NCBI GenBank assembly: GCA_030621075.1
Contig: JAUXII010000074.1
Location: 1-5,838 of the forward strand
Length of the DNA stretch: 5,838 nt
Origin: Lentimicrobiaceae bacterium
GTDB lineage: Bacteria; Bacteroidota; Bacteroidia; Bacteroidales; JAGONC01
Direction of reading: 5' to 3'
Each line of letters opens with the position of its first letter. Positions within the stretch are counted from its first letter, which is position 1. The position numbers and the translations under genes were made by a program. The notes beneath the pieces were generated by a model. It worked only from the letters and a program-made list of their open reading frames with translations. It did not search any database and had not been told where the DNA came from. This document shows, one piece after another, positions 1-4,492 of the stretch.

Positions 1-52
1 TCTTCGAGTGGCTTTTTGCCCGCTCAACTAATTCATCTAATTTTCTGACCAT
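1..52 (-). CDS. N-terminal fragment of a gene leaving the window; possibly phosphate acetyl/butyryltransferase
   Basis: Seen: on the minus strand an ATG at 52-50 opens a frame that is still open at the window edge, giving 17 complete codons beginning MVRKLDELVERAKS. A strong Shine-Dalgarno (GGAGGA, 66-61 on the minus strand) sits 8 bases before the ATG, and a TAATTTTG promoter box lies further upstream, so this looks like a true gene start. Inference: the peptide resembles from memory the first residues of the phosphate acetyltransferase/phosphate butyryltransferase family, which moves acyl groups between CoA and phosphate in fermentative acetate or butyrate formation. Seventeen residues are too few for a firm name. 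It lies downstream of the M64 peptidase gene on the same strand but appears to have its own promoter. Confidence 0.5.
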   Translation of the reverse strand, partial: MVRKLDELVERAKSHSK

Positions 53-60
53 GGTAATTT

Positions 61-66
61 TCCTCC
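61..66 (-). promoter_or_regulatory. Shine-Dalgarno site of the left-edge gene
   Basis: The minus strand reads GGAGGA, 8 bases before the ATG at 52. It is the only strong Shine-Dalgarno I find before a gene in this window; the other starts have A/T-rich leaders, as is usual in Bacteroidota. It supports the start chosen for the truncated gene. Confidence 0.7.
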
Positions 67-79
67 ACTTTTGGGAGTG

Positions 80-87
80 CAAAATTA
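80..87 (-). promoter_or_regulatory. Probable Bacteroidota -7 promoter box (TAATTTTG) for the left-edge gene
   Basis: The minus strand reads TAATTTTG, a match to the Bacteroidota -7 consensus TAnnTTTG, 27 bases before the ATG at 52. No clean TTTG -33 box is present about 20 bases upstream, so the call rests on one half of the promoter and on its position. It would let the left-edge gene be transcribed independently of the M64 peptidase gene, whose stop codon is just upstream. Confidence 0.45.
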
Positions 88-112
88 GTAATAAGCGGTA
101 AACTATTAATAT

Positions 113-1381
113 TTACTCCGAATAAAAATCAATCATCTTCTGAATAGCCTCTTTACAGGCACCGCAAAATTCATCTCCTTCAAATGAATTCATGAGGCAG
201 TCGTGGGCAGGACGAAAAACACCTTTTGCAGCATATCCCCCACCTTCAAAAACACCCAGGGTCTGAAAATATTCTTCCGTATCAGGTGTTGGGATCGGGG
301 TTTTCTTTGCAAGCAGATATTTCCATTTTTTATCAAAGTCAACCAGCGTGGTAAGGTTGGGTTCCCAGGGTTCAATATCCAGTGGGTAAAAATCACTGTA
401 TGCTACTGAAGAGGTATAATATTCATCACCCAGGCCTGCAAAGCCATGGCCAAACTCATGGACAAATATCTTGGCAGCCTTTTCATTGCTATTCACACTT
501 ACACAGTAATGATTATAGATACCCCCACCGCCATATTTGGCCTGGTTGACCAGGATGTAGATCTGATCGTATGGTACGTTGGCAGCAAGATCCCTGACGG
601 TTTTATTGTCCCGGGTCATACAATAACGCTCGCTGTCGAAAGTATAAAAGCTGGTACTAACTATTGACCTTTTCCACACAGAATCTGCCGGGATATCATT
701 CCCCTGGTCTTCTGAAGGGGCCAGTATGCCCCTGATATTGAAATTGTCACTATTTTCTTTAAAAGGGGAAAACTGAAACAGGTGTTCTGCAAATTGTTGA
801 CAGTCTTTAATAAACAGACCCATCTCATCGTTCGTGTAACCATCGGGAAGAATGACGATATCAACGTTTTTTGAAGGATCGCCTGAAATATGAACATCAA
901 AGGCCGGATATTCATGATGCCTTTCCGGGCTGATAAAATAATTATCGGGCTTGAATAAATAGACAAACCTTTCAATAAACCGGCCTTTATCGTCCCGCGA
1001 ATAAAATACTATTCTGGCACTCTTATGGGGATAAGGGAGCACAACGGTTTCGGAAAAACTTTTGGTTGTTTGTTTCGCCTCACCGGTTGTCTGCCATTCA
1101 CCAAAAAGTGTGCTATAACCTCTGGAATAGATCAGCTTTCCTGATTCCTGATCGAAAACTTTAAAAAAGTAATGACCATACTCAAATGTCTCAATCAGAT
1201 TCAGATAAGAGCCGCCCCAAAAGGGTTCTATTCTTACTTCATCAAGGAAATAGGCATCTGTTTGAAAATCACCAGCATGATAATAATCAATCCGCAGGGT
1301 TTTGTTTTCAAAGAATTCATGAAACTGTGCACTGGCGAATCCTGCCAGGATAATAAAAACGAACAGAAAGGTTTTACGCAT
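113..1381 (-). CDS. Exported M64-family zinc metallopeptidase
   Basis: A secreted or periplasmic peptidase of 422 residues. Seen: residues 1-18 form a signal peptide (MRK, then a hydrophobic run, then ASA with probable cleavage before Q19) with no lipobox cysteine. Residues about 20-145 fit the beta-rich M64 N-terminal domain. Residues about 150-415 fit the peptidase M64 domain, with HEFGH at 308-312 and GLGDEY at 316-321. Known for the family: H308, H312 and D319 should bind zinc and E309 should be the catalytic base. Conserved-looking cysteines C395, C406 and C409 lie near the C-terminus. The protein ends right after the catalytic domain, so there is no type IX secretion tail. The gene starts 8 bases after the upstream MmpS-like gene and is probably co-transcribed with it. 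M64 includes the Clostridium ramosum IgA peptidase, but the substrate here cannot be read from sequence. All key residues are intact. Confidence 0.93.
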   Translation of the reverse strand: MRKTFLFVFIILAGFASAQFHEFFENKTLRIDYYHAGDFQTDAYFLDEVRIEPFWGGSYLNLIETFEYGHYFFKVFDQESGKLIYSRGYSTLFGEWQTTGEAKQTTKSFSETVVLPYPHKSARIVFYSRDDKGRFIERFVYLFKPDNYFISPERHHEYPAFDVHISGDPSKNVDIVILPDGYTNDEMGLFIKDCQQFAEHLFQFSPFKENSDNFNIRGILAPSEDQGNDIPADSVWKRSIVSTSFYTFDSERYCMTRDNKTVRDLAANVPYDQIYILVNQAKYGGGGIYNHYCVSVNSNEKAAKIFVHEFGHGFAGLGDEYYTSSVAYSDFYPLDIEPWEPNLTTLVDFDKKWKYLLAKKTPIPTPDTEEYFQTLGVFEGGGYAAKGVFRPAHDCLMNSFEGDEFCGACKEAIQKMIDFYSE

Positions 1382-1389
1382 GATATAAT

Positions 1390-1719
1390 CTATTGAAGGA
1401 TCCCTGACGATGTTGCAAGGGCAAAATCCCCTTCACCTGATTTTTGTTTAAACGTTTTCCCTTTGTAAGAGATCTCAACATTGACAGTTTTGCCCTTTTG
1501 GTTAGATTGCGCAGAAACATACACATAATCACCGTTTCTGGCACGAAACGAATATTTCCACTTATTTTTCACGGAAGGGATTTGTGTTGCCTGAGAATCC
1601 TCACATTTTTTGTAGGTGATATTATATTGGTCGGCCGAACCTGTTACTTTAAATTTAACAACCCCTTTATCCTTATTGCCGCTAAATAATTGTTTGAAAA
1701 AATTGCTGAATGAACCCAT
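1390..1719 (-). CDS. Small protein with an MmpS-like beta domain, function unknown
   Basis: A protein of 109 residues. Seen: an N-terminal segment MGSFSNFFKQLF with amphipathic character, a lysine-rich linker at about 14-19, then a beta-rich domain at about 20-107. That domain has VKFKVTGSADQYNITY (21-36), a WKYSF strand (54-58), a YVSAQS segment (67-72), VEISYKGK (81-88) and a closing ATSSG (102-106). Inference: the succession VTGSA..ITY, SAQ, I-x-Y-x-G-K and ATSSG resembles the extracytoplasmic domain of actinobacterial MmpS proteins and similar short Bacteroidota proteins. Unlike MmpS it has no signal peptide or membrane helix. I place the start at ATG 1719. An in-frame TTG at 1737 lies inside the -7 promoter box and would fall upstream of the mRNA start. 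It is the first gene of a pair with the M64 peptidase. A domain search would settle the family. Confidence 0.75.
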   Translation of the reverse strand: MGSFSNFFKQLFSGNKDKGVVKFKVTGSADQYNITYKKCEDSQATQIPSVKNKWKYSFRARNGDYVYVSAQSNQKGKTVNVEISYKGKTFKQKSGEGDFALATSSGILQ

Positions 1720-1734
1720 ACCTTGTATTTTTAT

Positions 1735-1766
1735 CAAAAATACTAATAATTACGAATTAAAACAAA
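1735..1766 (-). promoter_or_regulatory. Bacteroidota promoter for the MmpS-like/M64 pair
   Basis: On the minus strand a TTTG -33 box (1766-1763) and a TATTTTTG -7 box (1742-1735) are separated by 20 bases, matching the Bacteroidota housekeeping consensus TTTG-N19-21-TAnnTTTG. Transcription would begin near 1730, leaving a leader of about 10 bases before ATG 1719. It lies back to back with the promoter of the DUF177 gene. Confidence 0.7.
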
Positions 1767-1799
1767 ATCATTTTCTTTTGTTGTTAAAAATCGGCGGGA

Positions 1800-1831
1800 T
1801 TTGTTAATAAAAAGATTAATACATACCTTTG
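1800..1831 (+). promoter_or_regulatory. Bacteroidota promoter for the DUF177-rpmF-plsX unit
   Basis: A TTTG -33 box (1800-1803) and a TACCTTTG -7 box (1824-1831) are 20 bases apart, a full match to the Bacteroidota consensus. The predicted transcript starts near 1837 and has a short leader of under 20 bases without a Shine-Dalgarno. The promoter overlaps the extra 18 codons of the longest open frame, which supports translation from ATG 1855. Confidence 0.8.
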
Positions 1832-1854
1832 CACCCCATTTTTTAATTCAAGTC

Positions 1855-2385
1855 ATGAACTATCTTGACAATTATGAAATTACGTTTTCGGGCTTGGGTT
1901 TGGGAGAACACTCGTTTGAATTCGAGATAGGTGATAAGTTCTTTGAAAGCTTTGATTATTCTGAAATAAAACAAGGTGAAATTATAGTAGGTGTCCGCCT
2001 GGAAAAACAAGAGCGGATGCTTGTATTGAATTTTAACCTTTCTGGCTACGTTCATGTTATGTGCGACAGATGCATGGAGTTCTATGACCAACCCATTACC
2101 GGGACAGAACAATTGTTTGTGAAATTTGGTGATGAGTATCGTGAGGAGTCAGATGACATCATTATTATTCCTTCGGGAAATCATACTATTAATATAAGTC
2201 AGTTTATTTACGAATATATCAATCTTTTGCTTCCGTATAAATGTGTACATCCTGAAGATGCTGCAGGCATAAACAGATGTAATCCGGTGGCAATAGATGC
2301 AATTGAAAAGCTCTCAACACAACATCACACTGATCCACGATGGGATGCATTAAAAACAATAAAAGATCAACTTGGAAAAAAATAA
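1855..2385 (+). CDS. DUF177 (YceD-family) protein upstream of rpmF
   Basis: A cytoplasmic protein of 176 residues of the DUF177/YceD family, which is almost always encoded next to rpmF. In E. coli and plants its relatives affect 23S rRNA accumulation, so a role in large-subunit assembly is inferred. Seen: a CDRC pair at C70/C73, then LLLPYKCVHPED with C130, and RCNP with C142. The family commonly has cysteine pairs in these places, suggesting metal binding. Near the C-terminus DPRWDALKTIKDQ (160-172) is a typical Bacteroidota ending. The frame can be extended upstream to 1801, but that stretch contains the promoter, so ATG 1855 is the start. It is first in an operon with rpmF (33 bases on) and plsX. 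The product resembles YceD in placement, but I do not assign the symbol. Confidence 0.88.
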   Translation: MNYLDNYEITFSGLGLGEHSFEFEIGDKFFESFDYSEIKQGEIIVGVRLEKQERMLVLNFNLSGYVHVMCDRCMEFYDQPITGTEQLFVKFGDEYREESDDIIIIPSGNHTINISQFIYEYINLLLPYKCVHPEDAAGINRCNPVAIDAIEKLSTQHHTDPRWDALKTIKDQLGKK

Positions 2386-2390
2386 TTTTG

Positions 2391-2418
2391 AATCGCAAAT
2401 CATAAATCGTTAATCATA
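2391..2418 (+). repeat. Four 7-base tandem repeats ending at the rpmF start codon
   Basis: Four consecutive 7-base units of consensus AATCRYW fill 2391-2418: AATC is followed by GCA, ATA, GTT and ATA in turn. The last unit ends on the base before the rpmF ATG at 2419. They take up almost the whole 33-base gap between the DUF177 stop and rpmF, including the place where a ribosome binding site would be. Similar A/T-rich heptamer repeats occur between genes in Bacteroidota (recalled, not checked). Confidence 0.75.
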
Positions 2419-2604
2419 ATGGCACATCCGAAGAGAAAAATATCAAAAACCAGAAGAGACAAAAGAAGGACTCATTATAAAGCAACCCCTGTAACAACAA
2501 CTATTTGTTCAAACTGTGGTGCGTCTGTGGTTTATCACAGGGTTTGTCCGGAATGTGGTTATTACAAGGGGAAACAGGTTGTTGAGAAGGAAACAGCCGT
2601 TTAG
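2419..2604 (+). CDS. rpmF: 50S ribosomal protein L32, zinc-binding form
   Basis: A 61-residue component of the large ribosomal subunit. Seen: the classic basic start MAHPKRKISKTRRDKRRTHYKA, which matches L32, followed by two cysteine pairs, CSNC (30-33) and CPEC (43-46), that form the zinc ribbon of the zinc-type paralogue. The full expected length is present and the C-terminus VVEKETAV is a short charged tail. It lies 33 bases after the DUF177 gene and 46 bases before plsX, the usual conserved cluster. No Shine-Dalgarno is visible; the space before the ATG is occupied by heptamer repeats. The zinc ribbon makes it potentially sensitive to zinc supply, but no zinc-responsive operator was seen. 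Confidence 0.97.
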   Translation: MAHPKRKISKTRRDKRRTHYKATPVTTTICSNCGASVVYHRVCPECGYYKGKQVVEKETAV

Positions 2605-2650
2605 TCCTTTTATAACTCCTGACCAAGTATATAATTAACCTAACTAACCA

Positions 2651-3613
2651 ATGATTGTTGGCCTTGATGTAATGGGGGGAGATAATGCCCCGTTTGTAAC
2701 AATAAAAGGGGCAGTTCTTGCCAAAAAGGAACTTCCGACAACGGATAAAATTGCCTTAATTGGTGATAAAAAGGTTATTCTTGAGTTACTGGAAGAAGAA
2801 AAAAGCGATCCGGCCGACTTTTGTGTGTTTCACGCTCCTGATGTAATTGGCATGGGAGAGTCTCCGGCCAGGGCCTTCCTTCAAAAGCCCAAATCGAGTA
2901 TTTCTGTTGGCTATGACCTTCTTAAAAGAAAAATTATTCATGCGTATGCCAGCGCAGGATCAAGTGGTGCTATGCTCGCCGGTTCCATCTATACGGTTAA
3001 TACTATCCAGGGAATTATACGGCCTTGTACTACTGCTATTGTGCCGAAAATTGATGGTGGTGTGGTCATTTTCCTCGATGTTGGAACCATCCCGGATGCA
3101 AAACCCGATGTGCTATATCAGTTTGGTATCCTCGGTTCCGTTTATGCAAAATATGTGCATAATATCAAGAATCCCAAGGTAGGGCTCCTCAACATCGGCG
3201 AAGAAGAAAAAAAAGGCAACATGGTAGCACAAGCTACTTTTCAACTGATGAAAAATTCGAAAGACTTTAATTTCATCGGAAATGTTGAAGGCCGCGATTT
3301 TTTCAAAAACAAAACAGATGTTATTGTCTGTGATGGATACTCCGGTAATGTGATCCTGAAACTCCTCGAAGAGATGTATTTTGTGATGCATAAAAGAGGA
3401 CTAACCGACGATTACTTCGAGAGATATAATTATGAAAATTATGGCGGAACCCCTATACTTGGTATCAATGGTACTGTAATCCTTGGCCATGGCATCTCTA
3501 ATGATATAGCCATAAAAAATATGATCGTTATGGCAAAAAGCGTTCATGAAGCGAACCTTTCTCTTAAAATAAAAAAAGCGTTGTTTAAATTTTCTCAACG
3601 AAATGGTGCTTAA
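2651..3613 (+). CDS. plsX: Phosphate acyltransferase PlsX
   Basis: PlsX converts acyl-ACP plus phosphate to acyl-phosphate, the donor used by PlsY to acylate glycerol-3-phosphate in phospholipid synthesis; it is a peripheral membrane enzyme. Seen, in order: GLDVMGGDNAP (4-14), SAGSSGAML (101-109), RPCTTAIVP (124-132), LDVGTIPDAKPD (142-153), VGLLNIGEEEKKGN (177-190), NFIGNVEGRDFF (207-218), DVIVCDGYSGNVILK (223-237) and ILGINGTVILGHG (269-281). At 320 residues it is full length. Compared with B. subtilis PlsX as I recall it, SAGNTGA reads SAGSSGA and LDVGAN reads LDVGTI, so two well-conserved patches are altered. The gene starts at ATG 2651 without a visible Shine-Dalgarno and belongs to the DUF177-rpmF-plsX operon. 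The gene that often follows, fabH, is absent; a GNAT gene comes next. Confidence 0.95.
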   Translation: MIVGLDVMGGDNAPFVTIKGAVLAKKELPTTDKIALIGDKKVILELLEEEKSDPADFCVFHAPDVIGMGESPARAFLQKPKSSISVGYDLLKRKIIHAYASAGSSGAMLAGSIYTVNTIQGIIRPCTTAIVPKIDGGVVIFLDVGTIPDAKPDVLYQFGILGSVYAKYVHNIKNPKVGLLNIGEEEKKGNMVAQATFQLMKNSKDFNFIGNVEGRDFFKNKTDVIVCDGYSGNVILKLLEEMYFVMHKRGLTDDYFERYNYENYGGTPILGINGTVILGHGISNDIAIKNMIVMAKSVHEANLSLKIKKALFKFSQRNGA

Positions 3614-3659
3614 AACAGCGTGCTCCGAATATCCTTTATAAAGTTCATCTTTCATTTTT

Positions 3660-4094
3660 ATGTTGGCAATTAAACGCTTCCGTTCTGACGAAAAATTATA
3701 CGCTAAACAAGCTTTTGCAATCAGGAATCAGGTTTTTGTTATTGAACAACATGTTGATCCGGATTTGGAGTACGATGAATTTGAAGGCCCCTCACAACAT
3801 TACCTGGTTTTAATGGATGGGCAAGCTATTGGCACAGCCCGCTGGAGAGAGACCAACAAAGGAATAAAACTCGAGCGATTTGCCATTCTTAAAGAATTTC
3901 GCGATAAAAAAAACGGCACCCACCTGTTGAATGAGGTGATGAAAGATGTAATTCCTTACAAAAAACCCATTTTCCTCCACGCCCAGTTACGGGCTATATC
4001 ATTTTATGAGAGGTATGGATTCAAATGTGTCGGGCCTATGTTTATTGAAGCTGATATTGAGCATTTTGAGATGGTTTTTGCTGTAGGTGGGTAG
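3660..4094 (+). CDS. GNAT-family N-acetyltransferase (YjcF/ElaA-like)
   Basis: A 144-residue acyltransferase expected to use acetyl-CoA; its acceptor is unknown. Seen: IRNQVFVIEQHVDPDLEYDEFE (21-42), GTARWR (58-63), the core strand-loop LERFAILKEFRDKKNGTHLL (71-90), LHAQLRAISFYERYGF (106-121), and a closing EADIEHFEMVF (130-140). This order is typical of the YjcF/ElaA branch of GNAT proteins. The acetyl-CoA pyrophosphate loop, usually R/Q-x-x-G-x-G/A, reads R81-D-K-K-N-G-T, so the first glycine is replaced by lysine while the second is kept. The gene follows plsX after 46 bases on the same strand with no obvious promoter, so read-through from the plsX operon is likely. Its last codons and stop run into a 7-base tandem repeat, which may have altered the C-terminus. 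Confidence 0.88.
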   Translation: MLAIKRFRSDEKLYAKQAFAIRNQVFVIEQHVDPDLEYDEFEGPSQHYLVLMDGQAIGTARWRETNKGIKLERFAILKEFRDKKNGTHLLNEVMKDVIPYKKPIFLHAQLRAISFYERYGFKCVGPMFIEADIEHFEMVFAVGG

Positions 4095-4132
4095 TTAGCA
4101 GTTGGCAGTCGGCAGTTGGCAGTCGGTAGTCT
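4091..4132 (+). repeat. 7-base tandem repeat (GCAGTYG), six units
   Basis: Four exact GCAGTYG units occupy 4098-4125, alternating GCAGTTG and GCAGTCG, so that they also read as a perfect 14-base repeat. One degenerate unit lies on each side (GTAGTTA at 4091-4097 and GTAGTCT at 4126-4132). The first unit contains the TAG stop of the GNAT gene. Repeats of this form are frequent between genes in Bacteroidota and may expand or contract by slippage. Confidence 0.85.
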
Positions 4133-4189
4133 GTGCAAAGTTCAGGGAAATCCAGGGGCAAGTCCCGGATGACGGCGCTCATTTATTAA

Positions 4190-4211
4190 CAAGTGTTATA
4201 CCTGACAGGCA
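4190..4211 (+). repeat. 22-base motif containing CCTGACAGG, copy 1
   Basis: CAAGTGTT-AT-ACCTGACAGGCA matches 4331-4352 at 20 of 22 bases, differing only at the two bases after CAAGTGTT (AT here, TC there). The core CCTG-A-CAGG is a perfect palindrome around one central base. The role is unknown. Confidence 0.7.
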
Positions 4212-4245
4212 AGAAAATGCTGAGTGCCGACCAGTCCCTATTCAA

Positions 4246-4344
4246 CACAACACTCCTCCATTCTCCTTTAGGAGAAGGGGCCGGGGTTGAGGTGAATTGA
4301 TGTAAAAAGGGATAGATTTTTGGGTGCTGTCAAGTGTTTCACCT
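4246..4344 (+). repeat. 99-base direct repeat, left copy
   Basis: Identical base for base to 5740-5838, with a fixed offset of 1494. The left boundary is sharp: the bases immediately before differ (CAA here, GGG there). The right boundary is unknown because the other copy reaches the window end; here the sequence continues with GACAGGCATAC. The element contains a hairpin, TTCTCC-TTTA-GGAGAA (4261-4276), followed by GGGGCCGGGGTTGAGG. This core resembles dispersed REP-like intergenic repeats I recall from many bacterial genomes. With its partner it brackets the AAA ATPase gene. Confidence 0.95.
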
Positions 4345-4352
4345 GACAGGCA
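4331..4352 (+). repeat. 22-base motif containing CCTGACAGG, copy 2
   Basis: This copy of the 22-base motif begins inside the right end of the 99-base element and extends 8 bases past the last base that can be compared. The right-hand 99-base copy is cut by the window within the same motif, so a third copy is expected just outside. Confidence 0.7.
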
Positions 4353-4366
4353 TACATAAAAAACAC

Positions 4367-4399
4367 TTTCCGGAACTAAAAACCTACCTTGACCGGAAA
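4367..4399. repeat. Inverted repeat TTTCCGG/CCGGAAA upstream of the ATPase promoter
   Basis: TTTCCGG at 4367-4373 is the exact reverse complement of CCGGAAA at 4393-4399, with 19 bases between. The left arm also contains the palindrome TTCCGGAA (4368-4375). It ends 16 bases before the -33 box, where a regulator could bind, or it may be a remnant end of an element. A 7-base match can arise by chance, so the call is tentative. Confidence 0.35.
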
Positions 4400-4415
4400 T
4401 CATTAGCATTACCTA

Positions 4416-4446
4416 TTTGTACGTTTAAAACTATTTATTAACTTTG
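4416..4446 (+). promoter_or_regulatory. Bacteroidota promoter for the AAA ATPase gene
   Basis: TTTG at 4416-4419 and TAACTTTG at 4439-4446 are 19 bases apart, a full match to the Bacteroidota consensus. Transcription would start near 4452, leaving an A/T-rich leader of about 40 bases with no Shine-Dalgarno before ATG 4493. The gene thus carries its own promoter inside the repeat-bounded segment. Confidence 0.75.
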
Positions 4447-4492
4447 CATATTATTAAATATAATGTAAAGTAAACTTATAATAATATTACTG

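Larger units (their letters stand above)
4095..4492. other. 398-base gene-free interval made of repeats plus a promoter
   Basis: No credible gene is present. In order it holds the end of the heptamer repeat, about 57 bases of unrecognised sequence (4133-4189), a 22-base CCTGACAGG motif (4190-4211), a short unique stretch (4212-4245), a 99-base element (4246-4344) overlapping a second 22-base motif (4331-4352), an inverted repeat (4367-4399), and the promoter and leader of the ATPase gene. A 62-codon open frame from TTG 4102 crosses several of these repeats and is not considered coding. Confidence 0.8.

Noticed and set aside
65..79. Short inverted repeat CACT/AGTG before the left-edge gene as an operator or terminator
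   Set aside because: The arms are only 4 bases and overlap the Shine-Dalgarno region; this is within chance expectation.
203..1396. Plus-strand and other-frame open frames across the M64 and MmpS-like genes (for example 446-667 and 1172-1396)
   Set aside because: They overlap genes with clear domains on the minus strand, show no domains or plausible starts, and have low-complexity shadow-like translations.
1720..1737. TTG start at 1737 for the MmpS-like protein
   Set aside because: The TTG is the last part of the TATTTTTG promoter box and lies upstream of the predicted transcript start; ATG 1719 is used instead.
1801..1854. 18-codon upstream extension of the DUF177 frame
   Set aside because: This stretch contains the -7 promoter box and the predicted transcript start, so it cannot be translated from that promoter; family similarity begins at ATG 1855.
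4102..4290. 62-codon open frame from TTG after the GNAT gene
   Set aside because: It starts inside the heptamer repeat, crosses the 22-base motif and the 99-base repeat, has no promoter or ribosome binding site and no recognisable domain. Its end is a translation of the hairpin element.
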